From the NCBI RefSeq assembly GCF_000369525.1, contig NZ_KB850071.1, positions 71,032 to 135,031 of the forward strand: a stretch of DNA of 64,000 bases, given 5' to 3'. The DNA is from Acinetobacter higginsii (GTDB lineage Bacteria > Pseudomonadota > Gammaproteobacteria > Pseudomonadales > Moraxellaceae). Of the stretch, positions 37,098-46,072 are shown one piece after another (the first letter of the stretch is position 1; every line of letters starts with the position of its first letter). The notes under the pieces were generated by a model, which was given only the letters and a program-made list of their open reading frames with translations, did not search any database and was not told the DNA's origin. The position numbers and the translations under genes were made by a program.

Positions 37098-37126
37098 ATT
37101 ATAACGATTGTTTAAGTCTTATGCAA
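37098..37126 (-). promoter_or_regulatory. Promoter of the S10-spc-alpha block
   Basis: On the minus strand, -35 TTGCAT (37121-37126), a 17-nt spacer and a perfect -10 TATAAT (37098-37103). It is the best sigma-70 match I noticed in the window, as expected for ribosomal genes. Confidence 0.8.
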
Positions 37127-37159
37127 TTCTTCTTTTCATTTTTTAAGCAATCAATCCTG

Positions 37160-37888
37160 CTATGCACTCACAACATAATCGATTGCTTGATTCAGCAAAC
37201 GATTCCCCTGTTCAAATTTACTTTTGATGGTTCTTTTTAATTCAGATATCGGTTGTACATATTCACCATTAAAAACCGCCATATCCTCTTCATTCTCAAT
37301 CAACAGTGCCAAGGTCTGTGGTGTCATTTCTGGATGAAACTGAAACCCAAGAACATTACGCCCAATCTGATACATTTGATTTCGGCAGACTTTATTCTCG
37401 GCTAAACGCACCCCACCCTTTGGAATTTCAAAAGTTTCGCTATGCCATTGCAATATATTCAATTGCTCTGGAATCTGAAAATAATCCTCAGGTATATGCG
37501 AGGCACGCCCCACATCCATCCAGCCTAATTCTTGGTACGGATTACGACTCACGGCTGCCCCCAAGGCATTGGCAATTAACTGACCACCCAAGCACAAACC
37601 AATCGCAGGCTTACCCGCAGCCAAATAACGTCGCAACCATCTTTTTTCGAGTTTTAACCACGGATAATTTGCTTCATCATTCACACTCATGGTACCCCCC
37701 ATGATAATCAGTAGATCAACTTCATCTACTCGTGGTAAGGCCTCCAACTCCAATGGTAAATCGACGGGTAATGCAAAAAACTCGGTTGCGGTAATTTTTG
37801 CTTTATGTGCTTTTAAAAAGTCATAGCAACTGCCAAAACCCTCGCCAGCAATGTGCTGAAAATAATGCACTCTTAAATGCGACTTCAT
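37160..37888 (-). CDS. Class I glutamine amidotransferase-like protein
   Basis: 242 residues. The triad of a class I (GATase1) domain is visible: nucleophile Cys99 in GLCLGGQ, His185 and Glu187 in FQFHPEMT. The oxyanion region LLIIMGGTMSVND is at 59-71. No synthetase domain is attached, so it is a free-standing amidotransferase or gamma-glutamyl hydrolase of the GuaA-like/YbgJ-neighbour kind; the acceptor is unknown. It sits just upstream of the ribosomal promoter and 168 nt from the divergent metC. Confidence 0.85.
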   Translation of the reverse strand: MKSHLRVHYFQHIAGEGFGSCYDFLKAHKAKITATEFFALPVDLPLELEALPRVDEVDLLIIMGGTMSVNDEANYPWLKLEKRWLRRYLAAGKPAIGLCLGGQLIANALGAAVSRNPYQELGWMDVGRASHIPEDYFQIPEQLNILQWHSETFEIPKGGVRLAENKVCRNQMYQIGRNVLGFQFHPEMTPQTLALLIENEEDMAVFNGEYVQPISELKRTIKSKFEQGNRLLNQAIDYVVSA

Positions 37889-38056
37889 GCGCTAAAACCT
37901 ATTGTAGTTAGAATGATACTTAGTCTTAGCAAAAATAAAGCCAGTTTTGAGCAATCGTATTAATCCGTACCGATTCTGTACAAAAGCAGCGCAACACTAG
38001 CGGCTTTGTTGATTTTCTCTTAACCTAAGTCATTATATTGATTTAGCCCATGCCCC

Positions 38057-39250
38057 ATGACAACACACAATAAAGCACAAACCAATCTAATTCATGCACC
38101 ACGCCAAGCCCCTCAATACATTGAAACCGTACAACCTCCCTTATTTCGTGCATCGACCATTATTTTTAAAAACACGTCGCACCTTTTTGAGCGCCATTGG
38201 ACCGATGCATATGACTATAGTTATGGCACACACGGCACCCCGACGACGTTTACATTAGGGGACAACATTGCCCAAATTGAAGGCGGACGTTATTGCTTGC
38301 TTGCACCAAGCGGTTTATCTGCGATTAATCTCGTGAATAGTACGGTTTTAGGATCAGGTGATGAGGTTTGGGTCGCCGATAATATTTATGGCCCTAATCT
38401 TGAGCATTTAAATCATCTGCAAAATCGTTATGGCATCAGCGTTAAAATTTATAATCCAATTGATGCTAATAGTTTTCAACCGACTGAAAAAGCGAAATTG
38501 ATTTGGCTCGAAGCAGCAGGATCAGTCACTTTAGAATTTCCCGATTTAAAGAACTTGGTTAAAAAAGCACAACAGGCCAATGTACTTACCGCACTGGATA
38601 ATACATGGGGCGCAGGGCTGGCTTTCAATGCGTTTGATTTCTCAGATGAGCATCTCACTGTTGATATTACAGTTCATGCACTGACCAAATATCCAAGCGG
38701 TGGTGGCGATATCTTAATGGGTTCTGTAGTCACAAATGACCAAGCACTCCATCACAAACTCTATCGTATGCATGCCATCCAAGGAGTTTCAGTTTCAGGT
38801 GACGATACGGCACAAATCCAACGCAGCTTGGCGCATATGTCTTTACGCTATGAACAGCAAGCGCAAAGTGCACTCACCCTATTGAATTGGTTAAAACAAC
38901 AACCACAATTTAACCAAGTCCTTCATCCAAGCGATCCTGATGCAGCAGGCCATCAGTTCTGGACAGAAATTTGCAGCACTGGCAAAAGTGCAGGCTTGGT
39001 CAGTGTTATTTTCAAACCAGAATATGATCTAGCCACGATCCGAAAGTTCTGCGACAGCCTGACGCTGTTTAAACTCGGATTTAGTTGGGGCGGTCCTATC
39101 AGTCTGGCAATGCTATATGACTTAAAACAAATGCGTACTTTGGAAAATACACATTTACAACAAGGTTTATTGGTTCGCTTCTGTATAGGACTAGAACATC
39201 CAGAAGATTTAATTCAAGATATTCAAAACGCATTAAAACAGCTCGATTGA
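38057..39250 (+). CDS. metC: Cystathionine beta-lyase (PLP enzyme)
   Basis: 397 residues of the Cys/Met metabolism PLP family. The cofactor lysine is Lys211 in HALTKYPSGGGD; APSGLSAI (83-90) and DNTWGAG (181-187) bind cofactor. Such enzymes cleave cystathionine to homocysteine, pyruvate and ammonia. Early residues YDYSYGTHGTPTTF match the MetC subgroup rather than MetB. A HerA-like ATPase gene begins 19 nt downstream, so the two may be cotranscribed. Confidence 0.87.
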   Translation: MTTHNKAQTNLIHAPRQAPQYIETVQPPLFRASTIIFKNTSHLFERHWTDAYDYSYGTHGTPTTFTLGDNIAQIEGGRYCLLAPSGLSAINLVNSTVLGSGDEVWVADNIYGPNLEHLNHLQNRYGISVKIYNPIDANSFQPTEKAKLIWLEAAGSVTLEFPDLKNLVKKAQQANVLTALDNTWGAGLAFNAFDFSDEHLTVDITVHALTKYPSGGGDILMGSVVTNDQALHHKLYRMHAIQGVSVSGDDTAQIQRSLAHMSLRYEQQAQSALTLLNWLKQQPQFNQVLHPSDPDAAGHQFWTEICSTGKSAGLVSVIFKPEYDLATIRKFCDSLTLFKLGFSWGGPISLAMLYDLKQMRTLENTHLQQGLLVRFCIGLEHPEDLIQDIQNALKQLD

Positions 39251-39269
39251 GATTAAAAACAGGTGAAGA

Positions 39270-40817
39270 ATGAGTACACCAATCGTTATTGCAAAAAAAA
39301 CCACTGATACAACACAAGATATTGTTTTACATTCTAAATTTGCAAACCGACATGGTCTGATTGCAGGTGCGACAGGAACCGGTAAAACCGTTACACTAAA
39401 AGTGATGGCGGAAAGCTTTTCTCGTATTGGCGTACCCGTCTTTCTTGCTGATGCCAAAGGGGATGTCTCTAGTCTTGCCAAAGCGGGCAGCAGCAATCCT
39501 AAATTTGAGGAGCGTCTGAAAAGCCTGCAACTAGATGCAATTCCTTTTGCAGCATCTCCCGTTATCTTTTGGGATTTATTCGGTCAGCAAGGCCATCCGA
39601 TTCGTACCACCATTTCAGAGATTGGTCCCTTATTACTGGCACAAATGCTGAATCTGAATGACACCCAAGAAGGTGTGCTTTCAGCTGTGTTTCGTGTTGC
39701 CGATGATCAAGGTTTACTGCTGATCGATTTTAAAGATCTAAAAGCTATGCTGACTTATGTCAGTGAAAATGCTGCCAGCCTCAAAGCCGAATATGGCAAC
39801 CTTTCCCCTGCCAGTCTGGGTGCAATTCAACGTAATCTACTGGCTTTAGGTGATCAAGGCGGTGAACAGTTCTTCGGTGAACCAAGCCTGAATATTCTCG
39901 ATTTCATTCAAACTGATACCAATGGTCATGGCTATATCAATATCTTGGCTGCAGATAAGCTGATGAACACCCCAAAGCTATATGCCACTTTCCTGCTTTG
40001 GATGATGTCTGAACTATTTGAGCAGTTGCCTGAAGTCGGCGATATGGATAAGCCAAAGTTGGTATTCTTCTTCGATGAAGCGCATTTACTATTTGATAAT
40101 GCCAGTCCTGCTTTGCAACAAAAGATTGAACAAGTGGTGCGTTTGATCCGTTCTAAAGGTGTGGGGATTTATTTCATTACCCAAAATCCACTGGATCTGC
40201 CTGAAAGCGTATTAGGGCAATTGGGTAACCGTGTACAACATGCCTTACGTGCATTTACCCCCAAAGACCAAAAGGCAGTCAAAACTGCAGCGGATACTTT
40301 CCGTGCCAATCCAGAGTTTAAAGTCGATCAAGCAATTACTGAACTTGCCGTTGGTGAAGCATTGATTAGTTGCCTAGATGAACAAGGGACGCCACAGATT
40401 GTGGAGCGCGGTTGGGTGATGCCTCCTTACACCTCCTTTACCCCGATCACGCCTGAAGAACGCCAAGTGATTATTGGGCAAAGTATTGTGGCGGGTGTCT
40501 ACGACCAAGCCGTGGATCGCGACAGTGCCTATGAAATGCTACAGAAAAAAGTGCTGCAACAGTCGCAACAAAAAGAAGCAGATGAGTTAGCCAAACAGCA
40601 AAGCAAAGAGCAAGATGCTTTGGCCAAGCAACAAGCCAAAGAACAAGAACGTTTTGCCCGTGAGCAACAAAAAGCCGCAGAAAAGTCACAGCGTGATCGT
40701 GAGAAACTCACTCAAGATATCGTCGGTACTTTTGCCAAGAGTGCAGCACGTAGTTTGGGCGGGACGACTGGACAAAAAATTGTTCGTGGCTTACTCGGTT
40801 CTTTATTTGGTAAATAA
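39270..40817 (+). CDS. HerA/YjgR-like DUF853 ATPase
   Basis: 515 residues. Walker A GATGTGKT at 33-40, and a Walker B segment [12 protein letters not shown] near 263-274. A Lys/Gln/Glu/Ala-rich coiled-coil stretch covers about 425-480 and a short Gly-rich end follows. This is the helicase-like DUF853 family (YjgR in E. coli), related to HerA/VirB4 NTPases; the biological role is not established. Ribosome-binding site AGGTGAAG precedes the ATG. A terminator follows. Confidence 0.88.
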   Translation: MSTPIVIAKKTTDTTQDIVLHSKFANRHGLIAGATGTGKTVTLKVMAESFSRIGVPVFLADAKGDVSSLAKAGSSNPKFEERLKSLQLDAIPFAASPVIFWDLFGQQGHPIRTTISEIGPLLLAQMLNLNDTQEGVLSAVFRVADDQGLLLIDFKDLKAMLTYVSENAASLKAEYGNLSPASLGAIQRNLLALGDQGGEQFFGEPSLNILDFIQTDTNGHGYINILAADKLMNTPKLYATFLLWMMSELFEQLPEVGDMDKPKLVFFFDEAHLLFDNASPALQQKIEQVVRLIRSKGVGIYFITQNPLDLPESVLGQLGNRVQHALRAFTPKDQKAVKTAADTFRANPEFKVDQAITELAVGEALISCLDEQGTPQIVERGWVMPPYTSFTPITPEERQVIIGQSIVAGVYDQAVDRDSAYEMLQKKVLQQSQQKEADELAKQQSKEQDALAKQQAKEQERFAREQQKAAEKSQRDREKLTQDIVGTFAKSAARSLGGTTGQKIVRGLLGSLFGK

Positions 40818-40836
40818 TAAAACCTTAGCTAATTGT

Positions 40837-40873
40837 AAATTAAGGGATAATTTAATATCCCTTAATTTTTTTA
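40837..40873 (+). terminator. Rho-independent terminator after the DUF853 gene
   Basis: Arms AAATTAAGGGATA and TATCCCTTAATTT with a 6-nt loop and T run. Confidence 0.85.
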
Positions 40874-40894
40874 TGGATTTTATTTAAATATGCA

Positions 40895-40923
40895 TTGCAA
40901 ATACACCTTATAAGATGTATTTT
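40895..40923 (+). promoter_or_regulatory. Promoter of hmp
   Basis: -35 TTGCAA (40895-40900), 17-nt spacer, -10 TATTTT (40918-40923). The -10 lies inside the NsrR operator. Confidence 0.6.
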
Positions 40924-40934
40924 AAATACATCTT
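40912..40934. promoter_or_regulatory. NsrR operator of hmp
   Basis: The 23-bp site has perfect arms AAGATGTATTT and AAATACATCTT around a central T, which matches the known NsrR consensus. It covers the hmp -10 element, so NsrR would repress until nitric oxide damages its iron-sulfur cluster. nsrR itself is the next gene after hmp. Confidence 0.92.
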
Positions 40935-40961
40935 ATAAATGATAGCCAAGAGAGATCAAGC

Positions 40962-42173
40962 ATGACTCCACAGCAAATTGACCTAGTAAAGGCCACTGTT
41001 CCGGTCCTACGCGAAAATGGTGTTGCACTGACTGGATACTTTTATAACCGCATGTTAGGTAATCATCCCGAATTAAAAGAAACCTTTAATATGGGACACC
41101 AACGCAGTGGGGCTCAAGCACAGGCACTTGCAGGTGCAGTTTTGGCGTATGCAGAAAATATTGAAGACCCTTCTGTGCTTTTGCCTGTGGTTGAAATGAT
41201 TGCGCATAAACACGTGAGCTTGAATATTCAATCCCCTGACTACGGCATTGTCGGTGAAAACCTTTTGCACTCAATTAGTGAAGTCCTCAATATTTCAATG
41301 GAAGATCCATTGATTGCTGCATGGGCTGCCGCTTATGGTCAATTGGCTGATCTATTTATCAGTACTGAAAAAGCCATTTATGATCAACACCAACAAACCC
41401 AAGGCAGCTGGTTAGGCTGGCGTAATTTCAAAATCGCCAAAAAAGTGGTGGAAAGTGATGAGATTACCTCGTTCTACCTTGCCCCTGTAGACGGCGGCGC
41501 ATTACCGCATTATGAAGCAGGCCAATATATTTCTGTCCGCGTGTTTGTCCCTGAACTCAATTTAAGACAACCGCGTCAGTACACGCTTTCAACCAGTCCG
41601 CAAGCTGACTATTTACGTATCTCAGTGAAACGTGAAGATGAAAAAGGCGAACTTGCAGGTGGCTGGGTATCTAGTACTTTACATGGCTTAGCTGAAGGCT
41701 CAGAAATTGAAGTGTCTGCACCAACAGGTAATTTCTATCTGATCGATAGCAGCAAGCGTAATGTCTTTATCAGTGGTGGTGTTGGTCTAACCCCAATGAT
41801 TGCAATGTTGAACCAATTGGTAACTTTAGATATGCCGCAACCCGTGAATTTCATTCATGCCTGCCGCAGCAGCCAAGTGCATGCCATGAAGCAGCATATC
41901 CAAGAGCTTAAAACCAACTATCCACGTTTAAGCACATTTACGGCATATGAGTTTCCACACGAAAATGACAACCTTGGTGAAGACTACGATGTTGCTGGAC
42001 GTTTAGATTTAAGCAGCATCGATGCTGCACTATTACCCGCCAATGCTGATTATTATTTATGTGGCCCAATGCCATTTATGGCAGCGCAACATCAGGCACT
42101 GGTTGCTCGTGGTATTCCTGCTGCCAACATTCACAGCGAAGCCTTTGGCACAGGTGGCGTTAAACTCAGCTAA
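40962..42173 (+). CDS. hmp: Flavohemoprotein, nitric oxide dioxygenase
   Basis: 403 residues. The N-terminal globin domain carries the proximal His at about 84 (IAHKHVSLNIQ) and distal region Tyr/Gln; the C-terminal reductase has FAD motif RQYTLS (about 206-211) and NAD motif GGVGLTPMIAML. The enzyme converts NO and O2 to nitrate in the cytoplasm. An NsrR operator overlaps its promoter. Confidence 0.96.
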   Translation: MTPQQIDLVKATVPVLRENGVALTGYFYNRMLGNHPELKETFNMGHQRSGAQAQALAGAVLAYAENIEDPSVLLPVVEMIAHKHVSLNIQSPDYGIVGENLLHSISEVLNISMEDPLIAAWAAAYGQLADLFISTEKAIYDQHQQTQGSWLGWRNFKIAKKVVESDEITSFYLAPVDGGALPHYEAGQYISVRVFVPELNLRQPRQYTLSTSPQADYLRISVKREDEKGELAGGWVSSTLHGLAEGSEIEVSAPTGNFYLIDSSKRNVFISGGVGLTPMIAMLNQLVTLDMPQPVNFIHACRSSQVHAMKQHIQELKTNYPRLSTFTAYEFPHENDNLGEDYDVAGRLDLSSIDAALLPANADYYLCGPMPFMAAQHQALVARGIPAANIHSEAFGTGGVKLS

Positions 42174-42193
42174 GCCACACTACATTTTGCATG

Positions 42194-42222
42194 GGGCTAG
42201 TCTATGTTAGACTAGCCCTTTC
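42194..42222 (+). terminator. Rho-independent terminator after hmp
   Basis: Arms GGGCTAGTCTA and TAGACTAGCCC around TGT, followed by TTTCT. It separates hmp from nsrR, although some readthrough would give feedback expression of nsrR. Confidence 0.75.
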
Positions 42223-42252
42223 TATTTCTTGCACTAGATTGAGTGAAACCAC

Positions 42253-42705
42253 ATGCAACTCAATAAGTTTACTGATTATGCACTCAGAATTTTGATGTAT
42301 GTCGCTCGTCCGAGTGATGTACCTTATACGATTGCAGATATCGCAGAAGACTTACATGTGTCGCAAAACCACTTGGTTAAAGTCGTGCACTTCATGGGTA
42401 AGCAACACTGGATTGTAACCATTCGCGGCAAAGGTGGTGGCCTGCGCCTCAATCCGGAAGCCAAGAATCTGAAATTAGGTGCGATTGTTCGAACCTTACA
42501 AGGGAATCATCAAATTGTTGAATGTAATACCCCTCCTTGCGTACTTCGAGCCAACTGCGGACTAAAAGGAATTTTAGATCAAGCCTTAGAATGCTTTTAT
42601 CAAAGCCTTGATCAATATACGCTTGGCGAAGTCGTCCAACAGGGCATTATCCCCTCTTCCACACGCTCAAATATCGATTTTTTAGAGCTGATTCAAAAAG
42701 CTTAA
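42253..42705 (+). CDS. nsrR: NO-sensing Rrf2-family repressor NsrR
   Basis: 150 residues. N-terminal winged helix (MQLNKFTDYALRILMYVA, then HVSQNHLVKVVHFMGKQHWIVTIRGKGGGLRL) and three conserved cysteines in VECNTPPCVLRANCGLK at about 93-108 that bind the iron-sulfur cluster. The pattern and spacing match NsrR, and the matching operator sits upstream of hmp. Confidence 0.92.
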   Translation: MQLNKFTDYALRILMYVARPSDVPYTIADIAEDLHVSQNHLVKVVHFMGKQHWIVTIRGKGGGLRLNPEAKNLKLGAIVRTLQGNHQIVECNTPPCVLRANCGLKGILDQALECFYQSLDQYTLGEVVQQGIIPSSTRSNIDFLELIQKA

Positions 42706-42725
42706 AATCACATACAGATGAAGGA

Positions 42726-42755
42726 TTCGCACGAATGCCTCACATCCTTTATAAT
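42726..42755 (+). promoter_or_regulatory. Candidate promoter of engB
   Basis: A perfect -10 TATAAT (42750-42755) with a weak -35 TTCGCA (42726-42731), spacer 18 nt, 35 nt before the ATG. Confidence 0.5.
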
Positions 42756-42789
42756 GGTCGTTGCTATTTCTATTCAAAAGTAAGCTTCT

Positions 42790-43566
42790 ATGCGTCGCAG
42801 TGAAAAATCGAAAGATACCAAAGCCAGACTCGCACCTAAACAAAAAATCAGTTATGAAAAAAAGGCTGACCCTGCATTAACTGAATATGCAGTACAGTCT
42901 TTAACTTGGTTACGCCAAGCTGAATTTTTGATGAGTGCGCCGAAACTGGCTTTATGCGTAGAAGATACAGGTTATGAAATCGCATTTGCCGGCCGCTCCA
43001 ATGCTGGTAAATCAAGTGCAATCAACACCTTGACCAATCAAAAACAACTGGCACGTGCTTCAAAAAGACCGGGCCGCACCCAAATGATCAACTTTTTCAG
43101 CTTGGGCAATCCAGATCAGCGCTTGGTCGACTTACCAGGTTATGGTTATGCAGCGGTTCCTGAAGCAATGAAAATCGTCTGGCAAAAAGAACTCGAAAAT
43201 TATCTGATCCACCGTAAAAGCTTACAAGGCTTGGTATTATTGATGGATATTCGCCATCCTTTACAGCACTTTGACTTGATGATGCTGGAATGGGCACATT
43301 CACGTCATTTATTTGTCCATATCCTGCTGACCAAGGCAGATAAGCTCAATCGTGGTCCTGCCAATGAAGTTTTATTTGATGTAAAACAGCAATTGAAGAA
43401 AATGAAACTCGATTTCTCAATTCAACTGTTCTCATCGCTTAATCGCATTGGCTTAGAAGAACTAGCAACTGTCATGGCAGGTCGTTTGAATTACACCCTT
43501 GATCAACCGACAGAATTTGACCTCAGCCAAATCCCTGAAGCCTCAGAAACCGACATCCAAGAATAA
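42790..43566 (+). CDS. engB: Ribosome-biogenesis GTPase YihA/YsxC
   Basis: 258 residues. GTPase motifs are complete: G1 GRSNAGKSS at 68-76, G2 Thr in [12 protein letters not shown]3 DLPGYGY, G4 TKADKL near 180. It helps late 50S assembly. The protein is about 50 residues longer than the E. coli enzyme (210) because of a charged N-terminal extension rich in Lys and Arg (residues 1-30). The gene has its own promoter and terminator. Confidence 0.93.
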   Translation: MRRSEKSKDTKARLAPKQKISYEKKADPALTEYAVQSLTWLRQAEFLMSAPKLALCVEDTGYEIAFAGRSNAGKSSAINTLTNQKQLARASKRPGRTQMINFFSLGNPDQRLVDLPGYGYAAVPEAMKIVWQKELENYLIHRKSLQGLVLLMDIRHPLQHFDLMMLEWAHSRHLFVHILLTKADKLNRGPANEVLFDVKQQLKKMKLDFSIQLFSSLNRIGLEELATVMAGRLNYTLDQPTEFDLSQIPEASETDIQE

Positions 43567-43574
43567 AAAGTGCA

Positions 43575-43606
43575 TTTTATGCAACTTGATGCATAAAATA
43601 ATTTTT
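43575..43606 (+). terminator. Rho-independent terminator after engB
   Basis: Arms TTTTATGCA and TGCATAAAA with a 6-nt loop and a short T run. Confidence 0.6.
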
Positions 43607-43630
43607 AATTGTCCCGAATTGCTAAACACA

Positions 43631-43664
43631 AACACTAGGTAGTTTTCATATACTGCTTAGTGTT
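43631..43664 (+). promoter_or_regulatory. 13-bp leader hairpin upstream of the PF10118 gene
   Basis: The stem arms are AACACTAGGTAGT and ACTGCTTAGTGTT: all 13 positions pair as RNA, two of them G-U, around an 8-nt loop. It lies 32 nt before the ATG. Confidence 0.45.
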
Positions 43665-43695
43665 GGTTCATTGCACTATCGATTAGGACTAAACG

Positions 43696-44640
43696 ATGAA
43701 ATTACTATCATTTGTGAAGAACAAAGTTCTTGGTTCTTCGATTGACTATAAAATCCTCCCACGAAAAGTAAAATTTGACTGGGAAAATACGCCAGTGGAT
43801 TGGATTCCAAACCAGCCTTTTGCCAGCTATTTTATTAATGAAATTAACAATATTTTACCTGCTGGTGAGTTTTGGTTTTGCCGTTTATATAACAAAGTCC
43901 TTCCTCAAATTACCGATGAAAAATTAAAGCAAGACGTCCAAGCCTTTATTCGTCAGGAAGCAATGCATGCCGTTGCCCATACCTCAGCCAATAAAGAATA
44001 TTTGACGCAACGCAATATTGATATTCAGCGTAACCTCGACATCATGGATTTCTTATTCACCAAGGTCTTGGCTGACAAGCCTTTCGATAAAGAAATTCCA
44101 AAAGCATTCGAACATCAATGGGATTTATTCCGTCTCGGTGTGATTGCGACTGTTGAACACATGACTTGTGTATTGGGTAAATACGCACTGTACAACAAGC
44201 GTTGGGAAGAACTCGGTGCAGATCCAGAAATGATCGATCTGATTAAATGGCATGGCTCTGAAGAAATTGAACACCGTACCGTTGCATTTGATCTCTATCG
44301 TCATTTGGGCGGTGGTTATATCGCACGTTACTATATGAGTGTTGCCGTCATTATCGGTGTACTTGGCCTATGGGTCGATGGTGCAGCGCATATCATGAGC
44401 CAAGATCCTCGTTTTGCTGACAAGAAACCAAGCTTATTTAAACCATGGATCTGGATCGAATGGTCGAAGATCGCATTAAAAGACGCTAAAATCTTGCCAG
44501 GTCCTGCATGGTTGGTTGCACAACAGATTGATTACCTCATGCCTTGGTATGACCCCGTCAAAGAAGGCAACACCCAAGATGCTGTGAATTATTTAAACAG
44601 TTCCCCTGCTGCAAAACGCGCCTTACAACCCGCAGCATAA
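43696..44640 (+). CDS. PF10118-type predicted metal-dependent hydrolase
   Basis: 314 residues. Metal-ligand-like His/Glu pairs repeat through the middle: RQEAMHAVAH (about 90-99), VEHMTCV, and GSEEIEHRTVAFDLYRH (about 195-211), each in a helical context like a di-iron protein. This is the COG3687/PF10118 layout: annotated as a metal-dependent hydrolase though the reaction is unproved; members are abundant in Acinetobacter and other alkane and steroid users. A membrane-like helix (YYMSVAVIIGVLGLWVDG) follows. Confidence 0.82.
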   Translation: MKLLSFVKNKVLGSSIDYKILPRKVKFDWENTPVDWIPNQPFASYFINEINNILPAGEFWFCRLYNKVLPQITDEKLKQDVQAFIRQEAMHAVAHTSANKEYLTQRNIDIQRNLDIMDFLFTKVLADKPFDKEIPKAFEHQWDLFRLGVIATVEHMTCVLGKYALYNKRWEELGADPEMIDLIKWHGSEEIEHRTVAFDLYRHLGGGYIARYYMSVAVIIGVLGLWVDGAAHIMSQDPRFADKKPSLFKPWIWIEWSKIALKDAKILPGPAWLVAQQIDYLMPWYDPVKEGNTQDAVNYLNSSPAAKRALQPAA

Positions 44641-44656
44641 GCACTCTTTTTAGAAT

Positions 44657-44688
44657 AAAAAAAGCAGGAATCATCTCCTGCTTTTTTT
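44657..44688. terminator. Bidirectional terminator between convergent genes
   Basis: Arms AAAAAAAGCAGGA and TCCTGCTTTTTTT with a short loop. Both strands give a T run, serving the PF10118 gene and the symporter gene. Confidence 0.88.
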
Positions 44689-44701
44689 GCGTCCAATACG
44701 A

Positions 44702-45943
44702 TCAACTTGATTCAGCTTCTGCCTGTTTTGCGTAGCGATCAACCACTACACTAATCATCATATCGCCTTGTACATTAACCACAGTACGGACCGTATCCAA
44801 CACGCGGTCGATCGGCAGTAAAATTGCAATCGCCTCCGCAGGTAAACCGACTGACTGTAACACCATAATCATGGTGACCATCCCTGCACTCGGAATCCCT
44901 GGCGCGCCCAATGAAGCAATCATGGCGGTTAAACACACAATAATCTGCTGCGTTAAACTCAGATCCAAGCCCATCAAATTGGCAATAAATAAGGCAGCCG
45001 CAGCTTCATACAAAGCCGTACCATCCATATTCAGTTGTGTGCCTAAAGGAATCACAAAACCTGCCGTTTGCGGCCGTACACCTAAGTTTTCCTGTGCACA
45101 CTTCATACTCAGCGGCATGGTCGCTGAACTGGAACTGGTTGCAAAAGCTGTGACTAAAGCCGTTCTCGCCCCTCTAAAAAAGGTAATTGGATTCATACGA
45201 CCAAAAATCCACAACAAAGCAGGTAACACCACCACACCATGGAAAATGGTCGTCCCCGTCACTACTGCCGCGAATTCAACCAACCGACTTAATACAGACA
45301 AATCTTCAGTCGCAATCAACTTTGCTAAAAGCGCAAAAATCCCGATCGGTGCAAGCTTCATCACCCAACCCACTAACATCATCATGATGTCAAAGAATTG
45401 CTGGCTGATGTTACGGACGAGACTAAAACGTTCGCCACCTTTGACTAAGGCCACACCTAAGAATAAGGCAAACACCACCACAGCCAACACATTACCTTCA
45501 CTAAATGCCTTAAATGGATTGATTAAGGTATTTTGAATAAAGCTAGTGACAAAACTTGATGGCGTTAAGGTGTCTGGTGTTTGATGACTGTCCATTGCTG
45601 CTTGAAACAGCTGAATATCGACGCCTTTACCCACATCAAACAGATGCGCACAACTAATCCCTAGAATTAAAGCCAAGGTGGTCGTCGTCAGGCAGCTCAA
45701 TGCCGTAATTTTCCAGACACGCCCGAATTGACCGCCTGCCTGTAAATTGGAAACCCCAACGATGATTGAGCTAAAAATCAATGGAATCAGCAGCATTTTC
45801 AATAAACCAATGAAAACACTACTTAAGATGCCCAGTCCGTAAAGACTAGATTCAACAAATGCAGTTTGTGGATAGGCAAGCAACAGAAAACCGAAAGCGA
45901 CACCAAGCACAGCTGCAATTAAAATTTGTGTATTTAAATTCAT
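44702..45943 (-). CDS. Dicarboxylate/amino acid:cation symporter (DAACS family)
   Basis: 413 residues. The family's serine-rich hairpin motif (TAFATSSSSATMP near 275-287), the NMDGTALYE motif at about 309-317 and the late APGIPSAGMVTM hairpin are all present, as in GltP/GltT. Members import glutamate, aspartate or C4-dicarboxylates with protons or sodium. Exact substrate unclear. Eight helices and two re-entrant loops can be followed. Confidence 0.88.
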   Translation of the reverse strand: MNLNTQILIAAVLGVAFGFLLLAYPQTAFVESSLYGLGILSSVFIGLLKMLLIPLIFSSIIVGVSNLQAGGQFGRVWKITALSCLTTTTLALILGISCAHLFDVGKGVDIQLFQAAMDSHQTPDTLTPSSFVTSFIQNTLINPFKAFSEGNVLAVVVFALFLGVALVKGGERFSLVRNISQQFFDIMMMLVGWVMKLAPIGIFALLAKLIATEDLSVLSRLVEFAAVVTGTTIFHGVVVLPALLWIFGRMNPITFFRGARTALVTAFATSSSSATMPLSMKCAQENLGVRPQTAGFVIPLGTQLNMDGTALYEAAAALFIANLMGLDLSLTQQIIVCLTAMIASLGAPGIPSAGMVTMIMVLQSVGLPAEAIAILLPIDRVLDTVRTVVNVQGDMMISVVVDRYAKQAEAESS

Positions 45944-46034
45944 TGTTTAATGGGTAAACATTTAACTTATTGGTACTATGGCATGCTCATGTTGAAGAAT
46001 CGAGCAATTTTTTGTCACATCCTTATGATAAAAA

Positions 46035-46057
46035 AAGCCATCAGAATGATGGCCTTA
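46035..46057 (-). terminator. Rho-independent terminator of tesB
   Basis: On the minus strand GCCATC and GATGGC pair around ATTCT, followed by seven T. It is 20 nt past the stop. Confidence 0.8.
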
Positions 46058-46072
46058 GTACTGGTTTACTTT

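Noticed and set aside
44871..45536. 221-codon antisense frame inside the symporter gene
   Set aside because: It is a complement of a conserved membrane-protein gene whose codon pattern leaves the opposite frame open. No start signal or family-like sequence.
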